NCBI GenBank assembly: GCA_040752215.1
Contig: JBFMEX010000048.1
Coordinates: 1-64,000 of the forward strand
Reading direction: 5' to 3'
DNA: 64,000 nucleotides
DNA from: JBFMEX01 sp040752215
GTDB taxonomy: Bacteria > Pseudomonadota > Alphaproteobacteria > Rhizobiales > Hyphomicrobiaceae
Positions 16,585 through 24,773 of this stretch are shown here, piece after piece. A program made the translations under genes and the position numbers. Under the pieces are notes generated by a model. It was given only the letters and a program-made list of their open reading frames with translations. It was not told the DNA's origin and made no database searches. Position 1 is the stretch's first letter, and every line of letters starts with the position of its first letter.

Positions 16585-16760
16585 TCAAACCTCGGCGCGG
16601 ACTGGCATGGGTGAAACGCGATAGCATCGCTGCCGCGGTCGGCGCAACGCGGTCCGGCCGGACTTCGGGTCAACTCCCTGCGAGCACCGGACTATCGCAT
16701 TTGGCTCCTCGGGGCTCGGCCCGGATCCCCGCCGACGGCCGAACCCTTGGCAAACTCCGG

Positions 16761-16796
16761 GTAGCGGGGTCAGACCCGCAGGGTCTGCCCCCCTAC
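16761..16796. repeat. strong hairpin with GTAG/CTAC ends upstream of ggt
   Basis: GGGGTCAGACCC (16766-16777), loop GCA, then GGGTCTGCCCC (16781-16791), enclosed by GTAG and CTAC. It lies in the 384-base gap 16585-16968, where I see no gene. The GTAG foot and near-perfect stem recall REP-type extragenic palindromes; a role as terminator or mRNA structure is also possible. The rest of the gap shows nothing recognisable. Confidence 0.55.
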
Positions 16797-16968
16797 TCCG
16801 GCGCGGGGAATCGAGGGGCAGCGCCCATCGATCTCGTTCATATGCGATGGCCCCGCCTGCGAGCGCAGGGATGCACGAGCCCGCTCGCTGGCCAGTGCCG
16901 GAGCACCGCGCTATGCAGGCAGGATGCGCGGTGCGGCTGGCGAACGTGTTCGAGGGAGGGGGCGGACG

Positions 16969-18762
16969 GTGACTGGCTTCCGGGTGCGACATCGCCCCGC
17001 CGCGCGAGCGATTGTCCGCACCTTGGCCAGTGCGCTCGCGCTGATCGTCGGCCTCGCGCTTGGCACGCCGGCCGAGGCACAGCGGGACGCCGCCGAGCCG
17101 GAGGCGGCGAGCGGGCGCCAATCGAAAGCGCTCGTCAGCGCTGAGCGCTACATGGTCTCCTCCGCGAACCCGCATGCTTCGGAGGCCGGCCGCGAGATGC
17201 TGCGCCGCGGCGGCTCGGCGGTCGATGCGGCGATCGCGGCCGCGCTCGTTCTCAATCTGGTCGAGCCGCAGTCGTCCGGCATCGGCGGCGGCGGGTTCGT
17301 GGTCCATTACGATGCGGCGTCGAGGGCGCTCGCCACCTACGACGGGCGCGAGACGGCGCCGGCCGCGGCGCGCCCCGACCGCTTTCTGGTCGACGGGCAG
17401 CCGATTGCGTTCCGTGATGCCGTGCGATCGGGTCTCGCGGTCGGTGTGCCGGGCCTCGTCCGGCTGATGGAGCACGTGCACAAGAAGCACGGGCGCCTGC
17501 CGTGGCGCGAGGTGCTCGGGCCGGCGATCCGCCTCGCGCGCGACGGTTTCGAGGTGTCGCCGCGGCTGCACCTGCTGCTGACGTGGTTCGGGCCGGACCA
17601 TTTCGCGCCCGCCGCGCGCAAGTATTTCTTCACCTCGAACGGGTCGGCGTGGCCGGTCGGCTACCGGCTCGCCAACCCCGAACTCGCGACGACGCTGGAC
17701 GAGATCGCAGAGCATGGCGCGGAGGCGTTCTACACGGGTGCGATCGCCGAGGAGATCATCGCCGCCGTCGGCGTCGGACGCGGCAGGCCCGGCGGCATGA
17801 CGGAAGAGGATCTCGCCAGCTACCGCGTCGTCGAGCGGCAGGCGGTCTGCACGCCCTATCGGGGAAAGCGCATCTGCGGCATGGGCCCGCCGTCGTCGGG
17901 GGCGATCGCGGTCGGGGCGACGCTGAAGTTGATCGAGCCGCTCGAGGGGATCACCGGCCGCGCGGCGGGGGGAAGCGTGCTCGCGCTGCATCTCATCGCC
18001 GAGGCGGAGCGGCTTGCCTATGCCGACCGCGACCGCTACATCGCCGACCCGTCGTTCGTGACCGTGCCGGCGGGACTGCTCGATGCGGGCTATCTCGCCG
18101 AGCGGCGGAAGCTGATCGACCCCGCGCGGGCGATGAAGCCGCCAGCGGCCGGCACGCCACCAGGCATGGCGGCGCCGACGCGCGGCGCGGACGCCACGGT
18201 CGAGCGGGGCGGCACCACGCATCTCTCGGTCGTCGACGGGGAGGGCAACGCGGTCGCGATGACGGCGACCATCGAGGGGGCATTCGGGTCGGGTCTGTGG
18301 GCGGCCGGATTCCTGCTCAACAACGAGCTGACCGATTTCTCGTTTCGCGCCGTCGACGGCGACGGCCGGCCGATCGCCAACCGGGTCGAGGCCGGCAAGC
18401 GGCCACGGAGCTCGATGGCGCCGACGATCGTGCTCGATGCGGCGGGCGAGGTCGAGGCGGTGCTCGGCTCGCCGGGGGGAAACCGGATCCCGCTCTATGT
18501 CGTCAAGGCGCTGGTGGCCCTGATCGATTGGGGCATGGACGCCGGCGAGGCGGCGGCTCTGTTGAACGCCGGCAGCCGCGGAAAGACATTCGAGATCGAG
18601 ATCGACGGCGCGGCGATCTGGCCGGCGCTGCAGATGAAAGCGCGGGGTCACGTGGTCCAACCCGACCTGATGACCTCGGGGCTGCACATCGTCACCCGCC
18701 GCAACGGCCGCCTCGAAGGCGGCGCCGACCCGCGCCGCGAGGGGGTGGTGATGGGGGATTGA
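16969..18762 (+). CDS. ggt: gamma-glutamyltransferase, exported
   Basis: Ntn-hydrolase that cleaves the gamma-glutamyl bond of glutathione and related compounds in the periplasm and self-processes into two subunits. About 597 residues from a GTG at 16969, chosen because GAGGGAGGG (16952-16960) sits before it and the product begins with a signal peptide (AIVRTLASALALIVGLALGT, cleavage near AEA). An ATG at 16924 is also in frame. Large-subunit motifs: GGSAVDAAIAAALVLNLVEP, SSGIGGGGF and TYDGRETAP. The autoprocessing and nucleophilic threonine is T416 in GGTTHLSVVD, followed by NAVAMTATIEGAFGSG and the substrate loop RPRSSMAPTIVLD. Stands alone. Confidence 0.93.
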   Translation: MTGFRVRHRPAARAIVRTLASALALIVGLALGTPAEAQRDAAEPEAASGRQSKALVSAERYMVSSANPHASEAGREMLRRGGSAVDAAIAAALVLNLVEPQSSGIGGGGFVVHYDAASRALATYDGRETAPAAARPDRFLVDGQPIAFRDAVRSGLAVGVPGLVRLMEHVHKKHGRLPWREVLGPAIRLARDGFEVSPRLHLLLTWFGPDHFAPAARKYFFTSNGSAWPVGYRLANPELATTLDEIAEHGAEAFYTGAIAEEIIAAVGVGRGRPGGMTEEDLASYRVVERQAVCTPYRGKRICGMGPPSSGAIAVGATLKLIEPLEGITGRAAGGSVLALHLIAEAERLAYADRDRYIADPSFVTVPAGLLDAGYLAERRKLIDPARAMKPPAAGTPPGMAAPTRGADATVERGGTTHLSVVDGEGNAVAMTATIEGAFGSGLWAAGFLLNNELTDFSFRAVDGDGRPIANRVEAGKRPRSSMAPTIVLDAAGEVEAVLGSPGGNRIPLYVVKALVALIDWGMDAGEAAALLNAGSRGKTFEIEIDGAAIWPALQMKARGHVVQPDLMTSGLHIVTRRNGRLEGGADPRREGVVMGD

Positions 18763-18834
18763 GGGGGCGCGATCACCTGCGGTCTGCCTCGCCCTTTTCG
18801 CTTTGCGACTGTGATGGTGAGGCTCGGGAGCCTG

Positions 18835-18855
18835 CCCTCGGCCTTGTCCCGAGGG
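18835..18855. terminator. hairpin downstream of ggt, possible terminator
   Basis: CCCTCGG, 7-base loop, CCGAGGG, a perfect 7-base stem 73 bases after the ggt stop and before the DUF1326 gene. No U-tract follows, so it could equally be an extragenic palindrome. Confidence 0.4.
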
Positions 18856-19005
18856 TGAGCAGCAAGCTGCGCTAGAACGAGCTGCCTGATCGCCATATGA
18901 TAGGCATATCAGTCGTCATGCGGGGGCTGACAGTTGTGCTTGGTGGCGCTGCGGCGCGGCCGCTCTTTGCGCGGCGGCAGCCTCCGCTGACGAAAGGAGC
19001 AACCC

Positions 19006-19605
19006 ATGGCGTGGAGTGTTGAAGGGACCTGCATCGAGGCCTGCAACTGTGAGGTGGCGTGCCCGTGCATATTCTTCTCACCTCCGACGGAAGGTGAGTG
19101 CAAGGTCGTCGTCGCATGGCACATCGACAAGGGTCGCCATGGCGACGCCGTGCTCGATGGTCTCAATGCGGCACTGATCGCGCATGCGCCGGGCAACATG
19201 AAGGACGGCAAGTGGAAGGTTGCGCTCTATCTGGACGAACGCGGAAATGACAAGCAACGGGCTGCCCTGCAAGGTATCTTCTCAGGCGCCGATGGAGGAC
19301 ACATTGCCAATCTAGGCCCCCTGATCGGGCAGGTGCTGGGCGCGCGACCGGCACGAATCAACTTCGACAAGGGTCCGACTGCTCACTTCCGCTTGGAAGT
19401 CGACGCAGTGGTCTCGACCGAAATGGACCCGATCGAAGGACAAGGCGGGGGGACCGCGGAGATCAAGGGTCATCCGCTGGCGGTATCGCCCGGTCAGCCG
19501 GTCACCGTCGCGCGTGCGGCCCGCCTCCAGATCAATGACTACGGCATTACATGCGACATTGCCGGGCGAAATGGTTTTTTCGCTCCGTTTACCTACCAAG
19601 GCTGA
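19006..19605 (+). CDS. DUF1326 domain protein
   Basis: 199-residue soluble protein. The N-terminus carries the family's cysteine cluster in EGTCIEACNCEVACPCIFFS, suggestive of metal or redox chemistry but not characterised. The remainder (GKWKVALYLDERGNDKQRAA, FSGADGGHIANLGPLIGQVL, ARINFDKGPTAHFRLEVDAV) matches DUF1326 over its length. AAGGAG precedes the ATG. The next gene, 24 bases downstream, is DUF2182; these two families are repeatedly found side by side, so they probably work together. Base composition is slightly less GC-rich than neighbours. Confidence 0.88.
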   Translation: MAWSVEGTCIEACNCEVACPCIFFSPPTEGECKVVVAWHIDKGRHGDAVLDGLNAALIAHAPGNMKDGKWKVALYLDERGNDKQRAALQGIFSGADGGHIANLGPLIGQVLGARPARINFDKGPTAHFRLEVDAVVSTEMDPIEGQGGGTAEIKGHPLAVSPGQPVTVARAARLQINDYGITCDIAGRNGFFAPFTYQG

Positions 19606-19629
19606 TTTGCAAGTCTCCGGTGCCTCGAA

Positions 19630-20361
19630 GTGCTGATCCGCTCCCAACCTTGGACCGCTGCCGGCGTATGGGTTGCGGCGGTCACGGGCTGGCTGCTGCT
19701 GTTGTGGGGCTCAGTCGATATGGCGAGCCCCGTCATGCAATTGATGATGCCTCTCTCCGCGTGGTCGCTTGCCAATTGGGGGGCCGTGTTCTCGATGTGG
19801 ACCGTCATGATGGCAGCTATGATGCTCCCGTCTGCGGCACCCATGGTGCTGACATTTGCGGTGCTGGGCCGCAAACGCAACGAACGCCTCAGGACATTTT
19901 TCTTCATCAGCGGCTATTTGGCGCTGTGGGCGGCCTTCAGCGGAGCTGCAACAATCATGCAATGGGGGCTGCAGTCATTCGGCTGGATCACGCCCATGAT
20001 TGTGAGCAAGTCGGTTGGCCTCAGCGCCGTGCTGCTTCTGATCGCTGGCATTTTTCAGTTCAGTCCAGTCAAGCAAACGTGCTTGCGCGCATGCCGGTCT
20101 CCGCTCGGTTTCCTGTTGAGCGATTGGCAAGACGGCCTCGCAGGGGCGTGGCGTATGGGAGTTCGCCATGGCCGCTATTGTCTTGGCTGCTGCTGGGCGC
20201 TGATGACGCTGCTGTTCGTCGGTGGCGCCATGAATCTCCCTTGGATCGTGGCCCTCGCCGCCCTCGTTGCCATCGAAAAGCTTGCGGTCAGGGGAGAGCT
20301 GACTGCCCAGGTGCTCGGTGGCGTAATGATTGGCTCCGGCATCATTAGATTGATCGTCTAG
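19630..20361 (+). CDS. DUF2182 predicted metal-binding membrane protein
   Basis: 243 residues from a GTG, with about six hydrophobic segments. Family motifs: WTVMMAAMMLPSAAPMVLTF near residues 57-76, CLRACRSPLGFLLSDW in the middle and GRYCLGCCWALMTLLFVGGA. The conserved Met, Cys and His positions gave the family its predicted metal-binding label; no transported ion or reaction is established. Probably co-transcribed with the DUF1326 gene 24 bases upstream. Confidence 0.87.
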   Translation: MLIRSQPWTAAGVWVAAVTGWLLLLWGSVDMASPVMQLMMPLSAWSLANWGAVFSMWTVMMAAMMLPSAAPMVLTFAVLGRKRNERLRTFFFISGYLALWAAFSGAATIMQWGLQSFGWITPMIVSKSVGLSAVLLLIAGIFQFSPVKQTCLRACRSPLGFLLSDWQDGLAGAWRMGVRHGRYCLGCCWALMTLLFVGGAMNLPWIVALAALVAIEKLAVRGELTAQVLGGVMIGSGIIRLIV

Positions 20362-20963
20362 CTCACAAGTCTTATGGCCGCCTGCGGGTCCCACCTCGCT
20401 TTCACCAGTATCCGTGCGGGCGGACAATCGCCGAACGCCTGTGCTATTGCCCGAGGCGTAAGCGCTGGCCGCTATTGGTTCGGGCCCAGAGGTCGCTGAC
20501 ACCCTTGAGCCGGGCTGCGTCCGCTCTGGACGCGAGGACTTTGGCGGTTGCAAGCCGATGACCTTCGCAAGCCGCCGAACATTGGTCTTGTCCATCTCGG
20601 CGGTTCAGCCACAGCAACTCGCCCCCAATTGTCAATCGAGCCATTCTACGCGAGCGACAGCCAGACTACTCCGGCAGCAAGCGAAAGTACGTTCAGCGGT
20701 GCGCCGACACTGGCGTAATCCCATTTGTGGGCGGCATCCTGTTGGCAAGGACTTTCGCATCGTCATGAAGTGCTGGTTGGTAGCGCCCATGTGTCCGGCC
20801 TGTTTACTCGGCGCGAACACCGATGGCCTTCATGCAATCCGCGAGATCGGCCCCCGATCAAAAGCACGCGCTCGTGGCACAAGCGGCCGCCCCCCGCCCC
20901 GGCTGCCGAATCACGTCCGCGGCAAGCACTTTCCCTGCCAGCGGGGAGAGGGAGCCCCGCCGC
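20362..20963. other. 602-base region without an intact gene
   Basis: Lies between DUF2182 and the secreted-protein gene at 21617-20964. Open frames on both strands here have poor codon use, and none has a credible start and family. It holds a possible permease remnant at 20646-20738 (minus) and otherwise nothing I recognise. Composition is less biased than flanking genes, consistent with decayed sequence. Confidence 0.6.
20646..20738 (-). pseudogene. possible C-terminal remnant of an SLC13-type permease
   Basis: On the minus strand, ending at TAG 20646-20648, one frame reads HKWDYASVGAPLNVLSLAAG then VVWLSLA. This resembles the C-terminal end of DASS/SLC13 anion permeases, where a (F/W)D(F/Y)xxVGxPLN(L/V)L segment precedes the last helix. 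No continuous frame or matching upstream part is present. The match is short, so this is a tentative call. Confidence 0.3.
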
Positions 20964-21617
20964 TCACTCCTTCATATGCGAGCGGATGGCGCGGCCGATC
21001 TCGAAGATGCGGCTTTCGATCAGCACCGGGATCTCGCAGGCGAGCGGGATGTTCTGCTGGCGCTCCTGGAACACGCGCGCGTCCCAGTCGTAGCGCTCCA
21101 GGGCCTCGGCGAACCTTTTCTCCGCCGCCTCGCCGCCGCCGGCGTCCTTCTCCTTGTGCAGCCTTGCGAGCTCGATCCCCTGGCGCTCGAGCTCCTCGGC
21201 ACGCGCGCGCTGGCGGCGCTGGAAGCGCTCGATGCCGCTGAGAACCGAGGCGCGGGTCTCGTTGGTGCGCGCCAGCGCGCCGGCGAACAAGACCGTGAGG
21301 CGCTGGTCGCGCTCGGCCTCGGGGAGTTCCTTGGCATAGCGCTCGATCGCCTTCTCGGCCTCGGCGACGGGCACCCGCCGACTGACGAGGAGCGGAACGA
21401 GCTTCACCGCGCCGGGATCGTTCCACCACTCCTTGATGTCCTCGACCGGCGGGCCGTCCCAGATCTGGACGGAGGAGAGCTTCGCTACCTTGTGCTGCAC
21501 GCATGGCCAGTCGGGATAGGCGGTCGCGGAGGTGGAGCCGGGCACGGCGCGCGCGGGAGCGAGGCTCGCCGCGAGTGCGGCCATGACGATGCATGCGCTC
21601 GGTCGACGTGCGATCAT
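20964..21617 (-). CDS. secreted protein of the PQQ-dehydrogenase-associated cluster
   Basis: 217 residues from ATG 21617 with a signal peptide (SACIVMAALAASLAPARA). The mature protein opens with YPDWPCVQHKVAKLSSVQIW followed by DGPPVEDIKEWW and ends in a long charged helical region (residues about 120-190) likely to be coiled coil. It starts 4 bases after the ABC-2 permease stop, so it is the last gene of that operon. A protein of this kind accompanies several PQQ-linked alcohol oxidation gene sets; no function is known. Confidence 0.72.
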   Translation of the reverse strand: MIARRPSACIVMAALAASLAPARAVPGSTSATAYPDWPCVQHKVAKLSSVQIWDGPPVEDIKEWWNDPGAVKLVPLLVSRRVPVAEAEKAIERYAKELPEAERDQRLTVLFAGALARTNETRASVLSGIERFQRRQRARAEELERQGIELARLHKEKDAGGGEAAEKRFAEALERYDWDARVFQERQQNIPLACEIPVLIESRIFEIGRAIRSHMKE

Positions 21618-21621
21618 GCGC

Positions 21622-22509
21622 TCAGCCTCCGCCACCACCTGGCCCGCCACGGCGTGCGATGAGACCCTTGGATGGATTGTAGGCGAACACGGCGGCGGCG
21701 AGGAACAGCACCGTGCAGCCGACGACGATCACGAGCGAGGTCACGTCGAGCTTGCCGTAGAGCGCGAAGCGGATCAGCTCGACGGCGTGCGTGAACGGAT
21801 TGAGCCGGCAGATCTCGTAGAGCAGCGGGCTCGATTCCTTGATCCGCCACAGTGGATAGAGTGCGGACGAGGCGAAGAACATCGGGAAGATGACGAAGTT
21901 CATCACGCCGGCGAAGTTCTCGAGCTGCTTGATGACCGAGGACATGAAGAGTGCCAGCGAGCCGAGCATGAGACCCGACAGGACCAGCGCCGGCAGCACG
22001 GTCAGGTAGCCGATCAGCGGCGGCTCGATTTCCCAGAAATAGGCGATGGCGAGGAACACGTAGACCTGCAGCAGCGACACCGCGACGCCGCCGATGAGCT
22101 TGGAAAGGAGGAGGAAGGAGCGCGGGAACGGGCTGACGAGGAGCGTGCGCATGGCGCCCGTCTCGCGGTCGTAGACCATCGACAGCGAGGACTGCATGGC
22201 GTTGAACAACTGGATCATGCCGACGAGGCCCGGCGTCACGAACACCTCGTACAGCACGTAGGATTCGTAGGGCGGGATGATCGACACGCCGAGCACCTGG
22301 CGGAAGCCGGCGGCGAAGATGAACAGCCAGACGAGCGGGCGCACGAGCGCGGACAGGAACCGCTCGCGCTGATGCAGGAAGCGCAGCACCTCGCGCCAGA
22401 CGATGCCGCGAAAGCAGGCGAGGTAGCCGCCGAGGCTGAGCCGGCTCGGCTCGGCGCGCGCGGCGGCCACGGCGCTCGCCGCCGTCGGGCGGGTGGTCTC
22501 GACGTTCAT
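21622..22509 (-). CDS. ABC-2 type permease, PQQ-alcohol-dehydrogenase-associated
   Basis: 295-residue membrane subunit of an ABC-2 transporter. About six hydrophobic segments; signatures are WREVLRFLHQRERFLSALVR at the cytoplasmic N-terminus, YDRETGAMRTLLVSPFPRSF in the middle and NPFTHAVELIRFALYGK near the end. It matches the permease family linked with PQQ-dependent alcohol dehydrogenase systems (PedC-like). ATG 22509 overlaps the ATPase stop in an ATGA. What is moved, and in which direction, is unknown; ABC-2 systems are usually exporters, which sits oddly with a periplasmic binding protein in the same operon. Confidence 0.87.
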   Translation of the reverse strand: MNVETTRPTAASAVAAARAEPSRLSLGGYLACFRGIVWREVLRFLHQRERFLSALVRPLVWLFIFAAGFRQVLGVSIIPPYESYVLYEVFVTPGLVGMIQLFNAMQSSLSMVYDRETGAMRTLLVSPFPRSFLLLSKLIGGVAVSLLQVYVFLAIAYFWEIEPPLIGYLTVLPALVLSGLMLGSLALFMSSVIKQLENFAGVMNFVIFPMFFASSALYPLWRIKESSPLLYEICRLNPFTHAVELIRFALYGKLDVTSLVIVVGCTVLFLAAAVFAYNPSKGLIARRGGPGGGGG

Positions 22510-23270
22510 GCCGCCTCCAGGCCCTCGGTGCCGGTCAGCTTGCGGAACGCGGCCGGGAGGCTGCTCGCCCCCGCTGCCGCCAGCATGCCCGGCACGCTGC
22601 CGGAGAAGAGCACACGGCCCTTGTGGAGGACAACCACGAGATCGTCGGGTGCGATCTCGTCCATCAGGTGGGTGGCCCACAGCACGCCGAGGCCGCGCTC
22701 GGCGACCAGGGCACGGACGATTCTGATGACGCTCTCGCGCGAGCCGACGTCGAGGCCTACGGTCGGCTCGTCGAGCAGCAGGAGACCGGGCCGGTGCAGC
22801 AGCGCGCGGGCGATCTCGACCCTGCGCGCCTGGCCGCCCGAAAGATGCCGCACCTTCTCCTTGGCGCGATCGGCGAGCCCGACCCTCTCCAGTGCCGCGG
22901 CGGCGCGCCGGCGGGCCTCGATCGCGCCGATGCCATGCAGGGCGGCGTGGTAGGTGAGATTCTGAGCGAGCGAGAGGTCCTGGTCGAGCGTGCGGCTCTG
23001 GAACACGACGCCGAGCCTCTGCAAGGCTGCGGTCGGCCGCCGGCGGACGTCGTCGCCGAGGATGCGGATCTCGCCCGTGACGTTGTCGTAGAGGCGGGTG
23101 ACGAGCGAGAACAGCGTCGACTTGCCGGCGCCGTTGAGGCCGAGCAGCACGCCGAACGTGCCTTGCGGCACGGCGAGCGAGACGTTGTCGAGCGCCAGGT
23201 AGTCGCCGAAGCGGTGGCTGACGCCTTTGACGTCGAGTGCGAGCGGTGTGCTGTCGGTCATTGCGCTCAT
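22506..23270 (-). CDS. ABC transporter ATPase, PQQ-alcohol-dehydrogenase-associated
   Basis: 254-residue nucleotide-binding subunit. Walker A GLNGAGKST (about residue 45), Q-loop FQSRTLDQDLS, signature HLSGGQARRVEIARAL, Walker B LLLLDEPTVGLD and the H-loop ATHLMDEI are all intact. It belongs to the group of ATPases found with PQQ-dependent alcohol dehydrogenase systems. ATG 23270 overlaps the stop of the upstream small protein gene (ATGA), and the stop overlaps the permease start in the same way, so the three genes are translationally coupled. Confidence 0.9.
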   Translation of the reverse strand: MSAMTDSTPLALDVKGVSHRFGDYLALDNVSLAVPQGTFGVLLGLNGAGKSTLFSLVTRLYDNVTGEIRILGDDVRRRPTAALQRLGVVFQSRTLDQDLSLAQNLTYHAALHGIGAIEARRRAAAALERVGLADRAKEKVRHLSGGQARRVEIARALLHRPGLLLLDEPTVGLDVGSRESVIRIVRALVAERGLGVLWATHLMDEIAPDDLVVVLHKGRVLFSGSVPGMLAAAGASSLPAAFRKLTGTEGLEAA

Positions 23271-23692
23271 TTGACGACCAGCTTGCCGGTGACGCCCTTG
23301 CCCTCGAGACCCCTGCACATCCAGGTGTAGTCGCCGGGCTTGACGGGGACGAAGAACAGCTCGGCCTCGCCCTCGTCCTCCATCTCGATCTCGTTCAGCT
23401 GCGCCACCTTGATCTCGACCTTCTTGACCTCGACCTTCCGCAGCCAGACCGCGGCTGCGAACTCTGGCGCGACCCAGGCACATTCCTTCTTGCCGGTCGA
23501 GACGATCTTCAAGCGATAGCCCTTGCCGGTCACCATGGCAAAGTCCTTCTGCGAGACGCCATAGCCGGCGTCGTCGGTGCCGATGACGAGATCGGGAAGC
23601 TTCTCGGGCTTGGCGGCGAGGAAGCCCTCGGCCAGCGCCGGGGCGGCGACGAGAGCGGTGGCAGCGAGGACGGCGAGCGAACGGGCAATCAT
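23267..23692 (-). CDS. small periplasmic cupredoxin-like protein
   Basis: 141 residues with a signal peptide (SLAVLAATALVAAPALAEG). The mature protein is beta-rich: FAMVTGKGYRLKIVSTGKKE, CAWVAPEF near the middle, ELFFVPVKPGDYTWMCRGLE and GKGVTGKLVV at the end. The PGxYxWxC pattern followed by GxxG is cupredoxin-like, but only part of a copper site is evident, so metal binding is a suggestion only. It is encoded between the beta-propeller and the ATPase of the PQQ-associated operon and probably acts in the periplasm with them. Confidence 0.75.
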   Translation of the reverse strand: MIARSLAVLAATALVAAPALAEGFLAAKPEKLPDLVIGTDDAGYGVSQKDFAMVTGKGYRLKIVSTGKKECAWVAPEFAAAVWLRKVEVKKVEIKVAQLNEIEMEDEGEAELFFVPVKPGDYTWMCRGLEGKGVTGKLVVK

Positions 23693-23729
23693 GTCGAGGG
23701 CTCCTCGGGGTGGAAACGACTGAATGTCG

Positions 23730-24716
23730 TCAGAACGGGGCGGTGACCACGCCCCACGGGTAGCGGCCGGTCTTGATCGACTTGATGGCGCGCAGCTTGT
23801 CGACGTCGATCACGGTGACGTCGTTGGAGGTGCCGTTGGTGGTGAACAGCTGCTTCTCGTCGGGCGAGAACGCGAGCTGCCACACGCGCTGACCGACGAG
23901 AATGTAGCGCTCGACCTCGAACGTCTTGGCATTGACGACGGCGACGCGGTTGGCGGGCCCGAGGGCGACGAACGCCTTGCTGCGGTCCTTGGTGATTCTC
24001 ACTCCGACCGGCTGGATCGCGTCCGAGCTGATGCCCTGGATCTCGAACTTGATCTTGCCCTTCACCTGCCGCGTCGCCGGGTCGATGACGGTGACGGTGC
24101 CGCCGATCTCGGCGCTGACCCACACCTCGGCGCCGTCGGCGGTGAACTCTGCGACCCGCGGCCGGTTGTCGACCAGAACGTTGTCGATCGTCTTGTTGGT
24201 CGCGGTGTCGATGAAGTGGGCCATGTTGGTGGTCTCGGAGGTGTTGACCAGGATCTTGCCGTCCGGGCTCATGCCCATGCCTTCCGGCTCCACGCCGACC
24301 GGGATCTCGGTGATGATCCTGCCGTGCTCGAAGTCGACCACGGTGACGAGGTTGTCGTCCTCGTTGGCGATGTAGAGGGGGTTGCCGGAGGGATGGAAGA
24401 CGAACAGCTCCGGGTCGGGTCCGGAGGGCAGCGTTCGCACGAACTCCATCGTCTTGGCGTCGTAGACCTGGACGATGTGATCGTCGCTGGCGCAGATCAG
24501 CACGTATTTGTTGTCGCGCGAGAGGATGATGCCGCGCGGGCGGGCACCGACCTTGACCGTCTTGACCGCCTCCATCTTGGTGCCGTCGATGACGGTCACG
24601 GTGTTGTCCTTCTCGTTGGTGACGTAGACCGTGTAAGCGGCGGCGCTGCCGGCCATGCCCGCGAGCGCGGCGAGGGCCGCGGTCGCCCCGATCAGACCAG
24701 CCTTGAAGTGTGCCAC
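23730..24716 (-). CDS. PQQ-dependent catabolism-associated beta-propeller protein
   Basis: 328 residues from a GTG (GGAG six bases before it) with a signal peptide (GATAALAALAGMAGSAAA). The mature protein consists of about seven YVTN/NHL-type blades: TVYVTNEKDNTVTVIDG, VKVGARPRGIILSRDNKYV, HPSGNPLYIANEDDNLVTVV and FTTNGTSNDVTVIDV. It matches the periplasmic beta-propeller family that co-occurs with PQQ-linked dehydrogenases and their ABC genes. Catalysis is not indicated; such propellers usually bind partners or ligands. Confidence 0.88.
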   Translation of the reverse strand: MAHFKAGLIGATAALAALAGMAGSAAAYTVYVTNEKDNTVTVIDGTKMEAVKTVKVGARPRGIILSRDNKYVLICASDDHIVQVYDAKTMEFVRTLPSGPDPELFVFHPSGNPLYIANEDDNLVTVVDFEHGRIITEIPVGVEPEGMGMSPDGKILVNTSETTNMAHFIDTATNKTIDNVLVDNRPRVAEFTADGAEVWVSAEIGGTVTVIDPATRQVKGKIKFEIQGISSDAIQPVGVRITKDRSKAFVALGPANRVAVVNAKTFEVERYILVGQRVWQLAFSPDEKQLFTTNGTSNDVTVIDVDKLRAIKSIKTGRYPWGVVTAPF

Positions 24717-24773
24717 GTGTCGCTCCTGTCGCTGCCGGCGTTCAGGACGGCGCCGGTTCCCTTTTTTCCGGGG

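Noticed and set aside
20362..20963. Insertion-sequence remnant in the gene-poor region
   Set aside because: No terminal inverted repeats, target duplication or transposase motif could be found; only a weak permease-like tail was seen.
20558..21241. 227-codon plus-strand frame crossing the gene-poor region
   Set aside because: Most of it is antisense to the secreted-protein gene at 20964-21617, and the rest has no family, start or codon bias.
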